Below, piece by piece: positions 10,769-22,200 of a DNA stretch of 64,000 bases. The notes below the pieces were generated by a model. The model saw nothing but the letters and a program-made list of their open reading frames with translations, was not told the DNA's origin and searched no databases. A program made the translations under genes and the position numbers. The first letter of the stretch is position 1, and each line of letters starts with the position of its first letter. Source of the DNA: Halocaridina rubra (taxonomy: Eukaryota > Arthropoda > Malacostraca > Decapoda > Atyidae); NCBI GenBank assembly GCA_037179515.1, contig JAXCGZ010005688.1:122501-186500 (forward strand), read 5' to 3'.

Positions 10769-11002
10769 AAACAACAGTCTTTTTAGCGATTTCTAGGATC
10801 GAGGTTTTCAAGTTCTTTAGCGATTTTATAGTGAGTCTCTAAATCGGTTTTTCATGAGATTGAAGAGAGGGGATGAAAGACTCCATGTGCCTTTTATGCT
10901 GTCATCCTATCTTAAGGGGAGTGAGAAAACCTGCTTCAATATTCCCCTCGTGTCACAAAAGTCGACTTGTAATCCGCCCTTTTTGTATTACCATCCACAT
11001 AA

Positions 11003-11475
11003 GCCCGATTACTTAAACAGTGTAAACCTAGGATACCATATTGTTAGTTAGCTAGACACACACAAATGGATTTCATAAACGCAACTGACGCGGTTCTGTG
11101 TATAGCTAGGATCCCGCAAGGGATCTTAGCCATACACAGAACCGCGTCAGATGCGTTTATGAAATCCATTTGTGTGTGTCTAGCTAACTAACAATATGGT
11201 ATCCTAGGTTTACACTGTTTAAGAAATCGACGGGATCCTAGCCATACACAGAACCTTGTCAGATACGTTTATGAAATCCAAATGTGTGTGTCTAGCTAAC
11301 TAACAATAAGGTATCCTAGGTTTACACTGCTTAAGAAATCGGGCCATAGAGTCAAGTATTAGGGGTCCTAGCCATACACAGAACTGCGTCAGATGCGTTC
11401 ATGAAATCCATTTGTGTGTGTCTAGCTAACTAACAATATGGTATCCTAGGTTTACACTGTTTAAGAAATTGGCCC
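11003..11475. mobile_element. palindromic MITE-like element with one left arm and three right arms
   Basis: 11003-11229 is a near-perfect inverted repeat of about 110 bp per arm; the outer word cccgatt-cttaaacagtgt pairs with acactgtttaagaaatcg, and the hairpin centre is near 11110-11125. It is followed by two further right arms (about 11230-11345 and 11346-11475), each ending gtttacactg-ttaagaaat. No transposase is encoded. The terminal repeats and palindrome fit a foldback or MITE element. Confidence 0.75.
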
Positions 11476-11479
11476 ATAG

Positions 11480-12171
11480 AGTCTAGTATTTTTTTTTTTT
11501 TTAGCTCAGCTCCCTTTCAAATAACGGAGATATGGGGCTTGCATACTGATTAATAGATATTACAAAACAAATGTACTCTTTGAAGGGATATGTTTACATT
11601 GCAAAAACATTTATTATAGTTTGAAAACGTTCTCAAGGATCACTTGATCATTTTAAGTGGCTGTTTATGCACACATGTTTATATACTGTGAAACTACAAC
11701 AATCATTTTCCTGTATTTTTTAACACCAAAGAAACCACTTAAGTGGTAAGGAAAATTTAGAGTTACCACTTAACTGAATCGTGATGCTTACGTTAGAAAA
11801 GCATTCACTGTAGTCCAAAAACGTTTTCAAGGATGATTTTGATAGCATAAATATCTCACTTTTCCGTACTTGACCACTTGGGAGTTAACCATTAATGTTT
11901 AAACTTTCTTCCATTATATTATTATACTATGAAATTACAAGAAACTTTTTCATAATTTCCACATTTTATACAATGGATATTTTATCCATATTTGTTCTTG
12001 ACATTGGCAAATAAGTTTTATTAATTTCTTAAGACAATCACTATAAATATTTCTCCATATCTAAATCTTTTAGGTAAGATAATTTCAAGTTGATATCTTT
12101 TTTTTCTTTTTTTAGTTGTGATAGTATTGTTGTAGAGGGGGAAAAAGCCTTAAATATCACTAATAGGCTAA
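11480..12171. other. no supported gene
   Basis: AT-rich, weakly duplicated sequence: two similar stretches around gaaaacgttctcaaggatcac and aaaaacgttttcaaggatga suggest an old local duplication. No open frame or RNA feature recognised. Confidence 0.45.
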
Positions 12172-12364
12172 CCGGTTTTACGTCACAGACTCCCTTTTCT
12201 ACCTAGGGCTAGGATGGTTGCCTTTTTGCGAAGGACTTGTTTTGACATTTGTAATCGTTACCTTGAGTGCATGCCCTTGCTAACCTCAGACCGTGATGGG
12301 GCGCGAACCTCCGACCTGACGCCTCAAAGTCGCGGACGCTACCGCTTGAGTCACGGTGACTACA
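12172..12364 (-). mobile_element. SINE-A, full length
   Basis: Reverse-strand copy; B box slightly altered (ggaggttcgcgccc), A box intact. Ends at the usual head gtagtcaccgtg. Confidence 0.87.
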
Positions 12365-12401
12365 AATATCACTAATAGGCTGTCATTGTGATATAGGAAG
12401 G

Positions 12402-12546
12402 AGCAGTAGCTCAGTGGTAGTACGCTCCATTCGGGAAATGATAAACCTAACGCGAATACGATCCCATTGCATGATGTTACGGAGGCATCTATCCCTAATC
12501 CCCATTATAACTCCCACATGTCTGTGTCCACCCCCATTCGAATGGT
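12402..12546 (+). mobile_element. SINE-C-like, tRNA-like head
   Basis: Begins with an A-box-like word (tagctcagtggtagtacgc) and a weak B box (gaatacgatccc) and runs to ccattcgaatgg. It could be a decayed tRNA-derived SINE. It is not a tRNA gene because no cloverleaf closes. Confidence 0.45.
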
Positions 12547-12612
12547 AACACGTAAAGGGGGGGGGGGGAAACTCCAAATGGGTTCAATGTAATCTATTTT
12601 ACCTCTATATTA

Positions 12613-12895
12613 GACTTGTAAATTCTCGAAAAATGAGAACTATTTCTAATAAAATTGGCGATTATTTGTACTGGTAAATAGTACTTAATTCACAAACTAA
12701 TAAGGTTGATTATTTCATGCTTTGCAGTAATAGGATACGTCTTTTTGCTCAATAAACTGTAAATTCACGAAAAATGAAAATTATTTCTAATAAAATTCTC
12801 GACTATTTGTACTGGGAAATAGCACTTATTTCACAAATTAATAAGGTTGATTATTTCATGCTTTAGAGCAGTATGAAACGTCTTTTTACTCAATA
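12613..12895. repeat. about 145-bp tandem duplication
   Basis: Two copies start cttgtaaattctcgaaaaat and actgtaaattcacgaaaaat, and both end in tactcaataaa or tgctcaataaa. They differ at roughly one base in ten. No coding content. Confidence 0.75.
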
Positions 12896-13133
12896 AATTT
12901 GTACTGTTATAAATTTTTACAAAGAATGAGAAAACCTGATTGAGAATATCAAGCCACGATACAGAGTAAAATGACCATTAATGTTAATAACGATAAAGCA
13001 CATTTTTGCCAAACTCAGCCAAAACTCTCTTCATTGAGCCATAGAATCAACATAGAATCAACGTGAAAATAATAATAAAAAGAGAAAGAGAAATTAAAAT
13101 TATCAATATTTTTTATATACCGAATATGTTAAA

Positions 13134-13338
13134 GGCCCGATTTCTTAAACAGTGTAAACCTAGGATACCATATTGTTAGCTAGCTAGACACACAAATGGA
13201 TTTCATAAACGCATCTGACCATGTGGAATCTTAGCTATACACAGAACCGCGTCAGTTGCGTTTATAAAATCCATTTGTGTGTGTCTATCTAAGTAACAAT
13301 ATGGTATCCTAGGTTTACACTGTTAAAGAAATCGGGCC
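13134..13338. mobile_element. palindromic MITE-like element
   Basis: About 205-bp inverted repeat bounded by ggcccgatttcttaaacagt and its reverse complement. Same family as 11003-11475 and 31926-32157. The centre is partly deleted relative to the others. Confidence 0.8.
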
Positions 13339-13816
13339 AAAGAATGAAACTACTTTCTTTACGTCTATGTACTATAGACTGACAGACTACTTAAACTACT
13401 TTCTGTACGCACCGACTCCACCAGACATGTAGAAAACTAACACTCATAATATTAAGCAGAGAAAAAGCAGTAATGAATGGTAGTTATATGCAAAATTAAA
13501 TTGCTATTGCCCATCAAACAGTTATAAGCTTATTGCTTTTTATGTGAGGACTTCACCATGCTTGGCGCCAGTCTGTCTCTGAGGACATATATTTGCAACA
13601 CTAGTTTAAAGAGTAGGAGAAAGAGGGCAGCACATTACACTCTCTCAAGTTCTAGTTCAGGAATTTGGCAATAGATGGCAGACCACTCCTAATTTATTGT
13701 CAAAAGAAAGCTTTATTTGTGAATATTTTGGGGTGTTAAAAACTTGAGCGTTATACATTATTCGCATATTTGTGTCCTTACTAAAAGGATTATGAAGAAT
13801 ATGACTATTCGAGTAT
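13339..13816. other. no supported gene
   Basis: Mixed-composition sequence with short open frames only. Nothing recognised. Confidence 0.45.
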
Positions 13817-14074
<258 letters not shown>

Positions 14075-14229
14075 CACCCCACTGGTATCTAGATGCATTG
14101 TGTACACAAACGATAGAATAGGCAAGCATGTACCTCGCTATTAGCTTTATATATAAAAGGAATAATGTACTTTGAGATACTTATAAAGCAAAATAATTTG
14201 CCAGTGAGACACATTTACAAAAGCAGTAA

Positions 14230-14945
14230 TAAGCAGCAACATCAGCAAAATGGGTGAAGCAAGAATAGCAACAGTAAAAATTGTAACAAAAGCAGCAACA
14301 GCAAAAGTAACTGTGTGAGCGACAGTAGTATGACAAGCATATCCATAAATAACTACCTATAAAAGCAGAAGGCGTAGTATAAACACTAGAGGAGCAAGTA
14401 TAGAGCCAACAGCTAAAAGAAGCAACAACGGAAGTCTCTGCAACAGGAAAGCAGCATTAATAGTAACAAAAACAGTAGCAGAGTCTCTAAACTATCTCTC
14501 CCCAGACTCCTGGTGAACCGATGTTTGTCAACCTGACGATCCATGAACAGATCACAGCAATGAGGTCTGTCCAGATTCATAATTCAGTTGTATGTCCAAA
14601 GCAATTGCTAACCTCTAGTGGCTATCTAAGCATATCCTGTCTTCTAATTGGTATGGTCCACACCTTATTTTATATTCGAAGTAGCCCTCAACAGAGGGCT
14701 CTCCTCGTCAGTCACCCAAGGGACGCACCAGGTATAGATTTCCTCCTCCCCCCCAGCAAAATCATCAACAACAACCTGGACATCCTTAAGGATATTTATA
14801 ATCAACAACACTTGCAATAGAGACAGTGGCATCAACAACAACATTAGTTTTGGGAGTAATAGTGGCAACAGCAATGGTAACAACAATAACAACAGATGTT
14901 CCTGGAACAGTAATAGTAGCTACAGCAAATAATAGAAATAGCACT
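14230..14945. other. degenerate AAC/AGC-rich tract with an insert
   Basis: Rich in agcaac, caacag and gtaaca triplets on both sides (14230-14480 and 14760-14945), interrupted by about 280 bp of other sequence including an open frame of 99 codons with no recognisable domain. Probably a decayed trinucleotide array. Confidence 0.5.
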
Positions 14946-14981
14946 TAAAAGGACAATACATAAGAGAAGATAGCATTTTAT

Positions 14982-15064
14982 TGCCTCCTGGCTAGTACAG
15001 TGGTAACGCGTTGGCCTCGCATGTGCGAGGTCGACGGATCGCGCCTCGTCCAGGCAAGAGAGTT
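14982..15064 (+). mobile_element. SINE-B, left half (split by the LTR element)
   Basis: tRNA-like head with tggctagtacagtggtaacg and gaggtcgacggatcgcgcct, cut off after gcaagagagtt. The right half resumes at 21724. The four bases AGTT at 15061-15064 are repeated at 21724-21727 as the target-site duplication. Confidence 0.88.
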
Positions 15065-15753
15065 TGTCGTATGACTTCCGTCATGCTGAAGCCAGTCCGT
15101 CATGCTGAAGCCAGAATCTGAAACTTGTAACAAATCTTGAGGGGTAACGGTTGGTCGAGGGCACAGATATTTTATTACAATGTTTGTAGAAAGTGTCAAG
15201 GAGATATATGACCGGAACCGTGAGACTTAGGATCTGGCATCGAGAGGGCAGGAAAGGCCAGGAAGTTAGCCATTTCCTAAACCACACGAAACACAAACAT
15301 GTGGCCCGTACGTAAGTACATGCCCTGGAGAGATGCCCAATAGCTCCTCCCCGGAAGTAGGCGGGATTCCACTTTGAACCTGGCGCTGATTGGCAGGACT
15401 AGATGTCACTTGATTTCATTGGCAGAATTGGATGTCAAGCCACGCCCTGCCCCTGGGGGTATTTCAAGAGCCACCCAGGGCAGAGACAGTTAGTTAGAAC
15501 TTTGCCCGGGGCACGAATAGATCATAGATTGTGATAGTCATAGGGTGGGGGCATTGAGGTGTCGAAGTTGTGTTGTACTCTAGAATAAATATAAGCAAAG
15601 GAATCACTGCTTGTCCATTCTTACCTTGTACCCGTCTGGTACTAATAATTATAACATAGTAATTTAACATTACGTCAGTGGTGACAAACGGTGAGATAAC
15701 CCAGTCATCTTACAAAGTGTGAGTTCAAATGGAAGTCCAAAATTCATACGACA
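15065..15753 (+). repeat. 5' LTR
   Basis: 689 bp. Contains a 19-bp direct duplication (tccgtcatgctgaagccag), a candidate promoter and poly(A) region (tagaataaatataagcaaag, about 15581-15600), and near its 3' edge the ATG (15729) of the internal reading frame. Differs from the 3' LTR at about 15241 (c/t), 15310 (a/t) and 15551 (g/t). Confidence 0.95.
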
Positions 15754-16478
15754 ACTTGGTGGCAGCGCAGTACGGATCATCACGCCTGGAAAACATACAA
15801 AGAGACTCTCATATCAGAAGAAACCAGTGCAAAGAAAAGAAAATAAGAATGGCAAAAGCAGAAATCCAACATCTCCCAATTCAAGAAATGAGTGACGAGG
15901 CCAAACACCGGAGAATTCTCGAACTGGAGGAGCACGTGTGGCGCCTACAAACTCCTGCCGACGTCGCTCCGTCGAGAAGGAACTTGGTCGACGCCGACAG
16001 TGAAACCGACGCCTCAAACATCGACGAACAGCCGGCCGCTCCGAACCCCGTGGTGACACAGGGAACGCAGCAGGCCATGCCCCCACCCCGTGCCCTGGTT
16101 GTAAAGACGCCTCGAGTCAAAAATTCACTTTTATACCTCGACGGCGCAAATGTAAAAGACCGTGAATGTCCGTCCATAATTCCCGCGACCGACTTCCTGA
16201 AATACTTGGGTCTGCGGATGAGAAGTGACGAGTGCTCAAATAGAGAATATTATAAAACTTTGAAGGAACTATTCCTAAGATATTTCTTAGTAAGCCGAAG
16301 TGTGACCGGAGCATTGAGTGAAAATGCCCATTACAAGAAGAATAAGTTGCCGGATCCGACCAAGAAGACGGCGATTCGTCGATTTTACTCGAAGAGAAGA
16401 AGGAGAACCCCCTCCTTCCTTGCCTTCTGCCATGAAGTTCTTCAGGACCACCTCCTTAAAATAGCTAAGTACTTGTGA
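15729..16478 (+). CDS. LTR-initiated protein with BEN-domain-like C terminus
   Basis: 249 aa. The ATG lies 25 bp inside the 5' LTR, and the frame reads across the LTR end and the primer-binding site. Residues 1-75 are basic and helical, 75-125 low-complexity (acidic then Pro/Ala/Gln). Residues about 145-249 contain ATDFLKYLGLRM, YYKTLKELFLRYF, SVTGALSE, a K-rich linker, PDPTKKTAIRRFYSKRRRR and a final helix. The order helix, S-x-TG, linker, D-P-x-K-x-x-AI and basic helix resembles the BEN domain, a protein-DNA interaction module. No zinc knuckle, protease or capsid motif was recognised. A diverged Gag fragment is the alternative. It is the only long frame of the element. Confidence 0.6.
   Translation: MEVQNSYDNLVAAQYGSSRLENIQRDSHIRRNQCKEKKIRMAKAEIQHLPIQEMSDEAKHRRILELEEHVWRLQTPADVAPSRRNLVDADSETDASNIDEQPAAPNPVVTQGTQQAMPPPRALVVKTPRVKNSLLYLDGANVKDRECPSIIPATDFLKYLGLRMRSDECSNREYYKTLKELFLRYFLVSRSVTGALSENAHYKKNKLPDPTKKTAIRRFYSKRRRRTPSFLAFCHEVLQDHLLKIAKYL
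15757..15767 (+). promoter_or_regulatory. primer-binding site, probably tRNA-Leu
   Basis: TGGTGGCAGCG starts three bases after the LTR. Its reverse complement CGCTGCCACCA has the form acceptor stem, discriminator A, CCA, and agrees with the 3' end of metazoan tRNA-Leu as I remember it. The tRNA identity is inference; the position and TGG start are seen. Confidence 0.7.
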
Positions 16479-18217
16479 TCTGTATCCAGTGAGTAATGGG
16501 ACAATTAGTAAAAGAAATTGAGGTCGGTGGACGCCGCCATTTTATCTTGTAGTTATGCTTTGACTCAGCCAACCCGCTTATAAGGGGTGTGGCGCATAAT
16601 AAGTTGATAAAAGTAGAATTTCTGTACCCATTACTAACATGGATAATTTGTACTAATAGCTATAAGCAGTAATAAACTCCATTTTTGTTATAATTTGAGT
16701 AATATAAAGAATTTGCGTTGGAAGTGTGTTCCATTTATTTGTATTAATGCCTAGATTGAATTTTAAGAACACGAATGTATCGATTTTTAATTGAAAAATT
16801 TAATGCACGTGAAATCACTGTTACAGTATATTAATTTCTTAAGTGTAAGAAATCGAGTGAGTAATATACTTGAATCTGCTTTTAAGGTTTTACTTAGAAC
16901 ACGTGTGATTTTCGAGAAAGGAATGTGGAAGTGACCATTCGATCTCCCAACCTCGTTATTATAAATCTGTAGTAATTGTACTGATCCTTGATATTTAATG
17001 TACGTGAAATCATTGTTATATTAATTTCTTAAAGCGTAAGAAATCGAGTGTTAAGATTGCGCCTGTTTTCAAGGTTCTTTCTTTTTTTGTTTGTTTTTTT
17101 CTCCGGGGGAGTAATGTTTTAGCGAAAGAAAGACATACATGACAGATTGTTTTTTAATGTTGTTATGATGAAGGGATTAACATTACGATACGTGTGTGGC
17201 ATTTTATTTTTGAAGAATAAGAAATTTTGTGATATTGTTTAGAGATGAGTTTTTTTATTTCGCGCTATGCAGGCGAAAGTAAGAGTAAATTAGAGTAATT
17301 TGTGCTGTCCTAGAATAGGGAAGGTTTTTCAGTGTCACCCTAATGTAGCTTCAAGGGAGTAGAATGTCTGTTTGTTCGTTAGAATGGGACCTAGGACTGG
17401 TGAGGCAGTCTGTGACCGTGCGGCCCAACCGAGATTTCACCTTTACTCTCCTTTATCGGGGTAAGGGATGGGAAATTTTCCATAGACAGAGAGAAAGGGA
17501 ATGCAAGTTTGAATGTGAGCGCATGTGAGCGAATGAGTATAATGAGTGTAATAGGGGTATAATGGGGGGGGGTTGCTCTAGGGGGTGAAATCGCGGAAAG
17601 CACCGTTAGGAAGCACGATTGGGGTCTCTCTGCGAGGATCGTTCCCCTGCTCTGCCAGGTCCTTCTGCATGCCATATCAGAGTGTATTTATGGGAGGTGA
17701 TGCGCTGTTGCAATATCTAGTGAGGGATATGTTTGAGAAAGTAATTCTCCACCTGCCCAGATATGGTTGAAATGCCAAGTTTGTTTTATTTTTGTTTTGT
17801 CCCCTACTCCGCCATTGAGATTATTATTCGATTTCCGAGAGATTCCAAGATAGATGTTACGTGATAAAGGACGTGAATCTATGAATGATTCTTTATTTTC
17901 TTTGCTAGCTGCAGTATGTACATTATCTGTCTGAAGAGATATGTTAGATTGATAAAATAAAAACTTTGCGAGTTTTAGCCATGATGGTGTTTTATCAAAA
18001 TTATTTCAGCTTGGTCATAAAGAAAGAGTGAGAGCTGACAATAAACGTAAGACTCTATCGATAGTCATTGCTAACGTTTGTTCACGTTCATTTGTTTATT
18101 TATTTTATTATTAGAGATACTCTGCGACAATTTTTTATTTTCAGTATAAGTAAAAGACAGAGGCCCATCTCAGCTGACTTGTGAGTGGAAACCGCAACGT
18201 ATTTCACGGTCGCCCAG

Positions 18218-18294
<77 letters not shown>

Positions 18295-19585
18295 CCTTTC
18301 ACTCGACTCTGAGCCTCACAGAGGCTCCGTTCAATGCTAAAAGAACGTTGCTGTCTTTGATTTTTTGTGTGTGTTTTTTCCAGCGAAGCTAGGCGATAAT
18401 TGTGCCTACATTTCATTGCAGTCAATAGATTGTTGCATGCTGTTATTGCATAAATACTGATAAGACATCGGTAGTACCGCCATTTGCATAAATATTTTTG
18501 CCACATGTCGCAACTGTTTAGAGAATAGATAGAACTCCCATTGACAAATTGTGGAGCCAGCGAGTTGCCACTTATGCTCTATATATATACATTGATTATG
18601 ACAGCAGGAATTTAAATATTAAAAGAGACTGTGTTAGAATGAGCATTGCCATGAAGTATAAGTATAGAACTCTGTTCTTACTTCTGAATGCCAGTCTCCA
18701 TTGTATATATATTGATATTTCTGATTTAGTATATTTATTTTTTATTGTTTATTATTCTTATTTTTTGATCATGATTATTAGTAATGTTATTATGTTGACT
18801 GATATTGTTGCTATCTCTCAATGGCCTGTTGCTAATTATTATTTTTGAAAGGAAATCAGCAGTAACTTGATGATTTGTATCTTTTATCTGAATTCATACT
18901 TGATGTTACTGTAGCCACCGCTAATAAGAATGTTTCTTTAGTGGCTTTTCTCAGCATTTAATGATTGTTCTTTTTGACATTTATAGTAGAGTAATGCTAT
19001 GTAGCAGTTGCTAAGTCCTAAGTATCTTGGAATAATAATCTAGTTGTGTAGACACATACCTTCCATTACCACCCTATTCCTAGGCAGCCCCGACCTGCAA
19101 GTTCTAAAAGTCTTTAGATTTTGTCCGTTCAGACAAGTCCCTAGTGCCCATTGAATAGAGATTGCAATCACTTGCAGTTGCAGGGGAGGCAAAGTATAGC
19201 CTCGATTACCAACGTATGGCCATTGTTGGTACCCTGAAGTCATAGGGAACCTTTCTTACAACTGTAGTAGTGACAGAGGTTCAAATTTTCATCCCGAGAT
19301 CTGCTTCGAAGGTACGTGTGGATGGCCGTACGGAAGAGAATCGCTGTGACGTTGCAGGTCTCCTGCGTGGTGGTCTTAGTCAAGATCGGCCGAGGGCGGG
19401 ACGAGGAAGCCGGGCTGGAAGGATTAGCGGATGGGCCCAGTCCTTGTCCTTTTTGTCTTGCCTATCCGAGTAACGGAGATATGGCAACAAACCTGGGCCT
19501 GCAGCAAGGACAGCGAGGGAGTGAAAAAAATAGAATCCCCGAGGGAAACCGTGGAATCGCACCTAGCAAGAGTTCATGAGCAAGA
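16479..19585. other. non-coding internal region of the LTR element
   Basis: No frame of useful length encodes gag-pol functions. 16553-16600 contains ctttgactcagcc and cttataagg, an inverted match to dispersed repeat E (41455). Short T-rich and AT-rich tracts dominate. Two overlapping frames near 19270-19649 (67 and 87 codons) include CPFCLAYPSNGD but no recognisable domain. Confidence 0.6.
18217..18291. repeat. (CT)n microsatellite inside the LTR element
   Basis: CT array of about 75 bp in the internal region. The Arg/Glu-rich antisense frame through it is not a gene. Confidence 0.95.
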
Positions 19586-19885
19586 GACAGAGAAATTAAA
19601 AGTCGTCCTAGACAGAGAAATTAAAAGTCGTCCTAGACAGAGAAATTAAAAGTCGTCCTAGACAGAGAAATTAAAAGTCGTCCTAGACAGAGAAAACGAA
19701 AGTCGTCCTAGACAGAGAAATTAAAAGTCGTCCTGGACAGAGAAAACGAAAGTCGTCCTAGACAGAGAAATTAAAAGTCGTCCTAGACAGAGAAATTAAA
19801 AGTCGTCCTGGACAGAGAAAACGAAAGTCGTCCTAGACAGAGAAATTAAAAGTCGTCCTAGACAGAGAAATTAAAAGTCGTCCTA
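19586..19885. repeat. 25-bp tandem repeat, 12 copies, two variants
   Basis: Unit gacagagaaa-ttaaaagtcg-tccta, with a variant in which ttaaaag is acgaaag, and a final a or g. Variant order is A A A A B A B A A B A A, hinting at duplication of multi-unit blocks. Unit length is not a multiple of three, so it is not a coding repeat. Confidence 0.9.
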
Positions 19886-21026
19886 GAAAGAGAGAACAGT
19901 CCTAAAAAATAAAAGTTTTAAACTACTTTAAAAAACCATGTAATCTTGATGAAATCCCAGAAACAAGGAGATCCCCATACATGTCATAACTGTAGTGAAA
20001 AGAGAGGAAAAGAAACACAGAAATATTTTAAAATATTTTAATAATACCTTTAGAAGCCACGTAAACGAGAAAGAAAAATAATCCCTATACATGTCCAAAC
20101 TTTAGTGAAGAGAGAAAGAAGGGTATTTAAGAATCCCTTATTAGTTAATTAAAGTTACCCCCGTATTAGAACTGAAAAAAATGGGAAAGAAAATGTCCCC
20201 ACCGTCTTTTGTGCTAAAAAGACAAAATATTTTTATTTTTATGTTTATTTTTTTGTTTTACTAGCTTTAAGATAATTTTAAGCGAAAAACTCAGAGTCTC
20301 CCTTAGATATAGTTTTGAATAAGTGCCGTTGATAAATTGTATGATTTGCACTAAGATTAATAAGTTGTTTTCTGCTTAAATAATATTAGTGTTTTGTTTT
20401 AGCATTATTATTATTTGAATTATGATTTAATCTTTAGGTTCATTAAGTTTTTATATTAAGTGGTCTCTGAATAGTAATTGCATATCGAGACAGTAAGTGT
20501 TTTGACTTTACACACAGTAAAACATGTTTTGTTTCAGGAGTAGTTTTTAAGGCTTAATTTTAAGACAAATCAATGCCCCAAATAATGATAGGAATAGAAT
20601 TTATTAAGATAAGGTTTCTTATAGAAATTACTATTGATGTTATGGTCTATTGCATTTTACATGTTTATACATGCTAATACTCTACTTAATTGTTTGCTAA
20701 TGTTCTAAATGAGTCATAATTCTACTGTAATTAACTCAATTTTGTCTTTTAAAGAAACGAGAGAAGTAGATGAATTAATGTTTTGATTTAAACTGACTTT
20801 TGATCTTAATTAATGTTTGATATTAGTTACACACTGAAATTATACTATATATATATTATGTTTGTATAATTTGTTTAGGGTTCATAGAAATAGGATTTCT
20901 TAGATGATAGCTTAAATAATTCGGCCCCATTTCTATTGTAAACTAATGTTAGCTAGGATATGTCCAAGAGCTCTCGGAAAATTAGCCCATGCTTCGACTG
21001 AAATAAGAGATATTTCAGTTTTGGTT

Positions 21027-21034
21027 GGGAGGGA
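21027..21034 (+). promoter_or_regulatory. polypurine tract of the LTR element
   Basis: gggaggga immediately before the TG of the 3' LTR; the usual primer for plus-strand DNA synthesis in LTR elements. Confidence 0.75.
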
Positions 21035-21723
21035 TGTCGTATGACTTCCGTCATGCTGAAGCCAGTCCGTCATGCTGAAGCCAGAATCTGAAACTTGTAA
21101 CAAATCTTGAGGGGTAACGGTTGGTCGAGGGCACAGATATTTTATTACAATGTTTGTAGAAAGTGTCAAGGAGATATATGACCGGAACCGTGAGACTTAG
21201 GATCTGGCATTGAGAGGGCAGGAAAGGCCAGGAAGTTAGCCATTTCCTAAACCACACGAAACACAAACATGTGGCCCGTTCGTAAGTACATGCCCTGGAG
21301 AGATGCCCAATAGCTCCTCCCCGGAAGTAGGCGGGATTCCACTTTGAACCTGGCGCTGATTGGCAGGACTAGATGTCACTTGATTTCATTGGCAGAATTG
21401 GATGTCAAGCCACGCCCTGCCCCTGGGGGTATTTCAAGAGCCACCCAGGGCAGAGACAGTTAGTTAGAACTTTGCCCGGGGCACGAATAGATCATAGATT
21501 GTGATAGTCATAGGGTGGGGTCATTGAGGTGTCGAAGTTGTGTTGTACTCTAGAATAAATATAAGCAAAGGAATCACTGCTTGTCCATTCTTACCTTGTA
21601 CCCGTCTGGTACTAATAATTATAACATAGTAATTTAACATTACGTCAGTGGTGACAAACGGTGAGATAACCCAGTCATCTTACAAAGTGTGAGTTCAAAT
21701 GGAAGTCCAAAATTCATACGACA
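21035..21723 (+). repeat. 3' LTR
   Basis: 689 bp, same length as the 5' LTR and 99.6% identical by direct reading (three substitutions, no indels). Ends CATACGACA then the target duplication AGTT. Confidence 0.95.
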
Positions 21724-21860
21724 AGTTTAAGCTGTTTATTAGGGAAGTTACTGCTATGGCTGGGCACCACAATGGGGGGTTGGGGCCTGTGCCAGCTGGC
21801 GACCGCCCTATGGGTCCTCCATGACCCGTTCCACCCATCCGTGGGTGGAGAATCTAAAAC
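21724..21860 (+). mobile_element. SINE-B, right half
   Basis: Resumes agtttaagctgttta and runs through gggttggggcctgtgcc and gtgggtggagaatctaaa, the standard SINE-B 3' end. Together with 14982-15064 it makes one SINE-B of about 216 bp. Confidence 0.9.
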
Positions 21861-22200
21861 AACAACAGCATATTATTATAGATCTTACATATATCCAAGA
21901 ATGTCCTTACTGTTCTTTCCTGAGCTGATTGGAGTTTCCTTTTACAAAATGGACTCCATTGCCCTCTCCTTGTTATCCAATAAGTGAATCTTTAGAAAAG
22001 AAGCTGTACTAGAAATTTTCACTCTCTGATTTTGATGGATATCCCAACAGGACGTTAAATGCAGGATGCTCAGAATGACAAATCGCGGAACAGATCACAT
22101 AAAAAACAAGACATCCATCTCGCTTCGCGGCACTCTGTATCCTACCTCGAGGTAAGTAAGAATATAGTACGGTGATCAACAGATTGCATGCTTAGATACA

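Larger units (their letters stand above)
15065..21723 (+). mobile_element. young non-autonomous LTR retrotransposon (6.66 kb)
   Basis: Two 689-bp LTRs differ at three positions. Each begins TGTCGTATG and ends CATACGACA, a perfect 9-bp terminal inverted repeat. A 4-bp target duplication (AGTT) flanks the element inside a SINE-B copy. A primer-binding site follows the 5' LTR and a purine tract precedes the 3' LTR. The internal 5.3 kb has one long frame (249 codons, partly in the LTR) and otherwise no gag, protease, reverse transcriptase or integrase. It therefore depends on another element for mobilisation. Such large coding-poor elements are described as LARD-like. The superfamily cannot be decided; 4-bp duplications occur in Gypsy-type and BEL-type elements. 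Confidence 0.9.

Noticed and set aside
14521..14820. 99-codon frame between AAC-rich tracts
   Set aside because: No recognisable domain, and it overlaps a region that looks like an insert in a decayed trinucleotide array.
19586..19885. Regular 25-bp repeats as a CRISPR-like array
   Set aside because: Units are contiguous with no unique spacers, in a eukaryotic LTR element.
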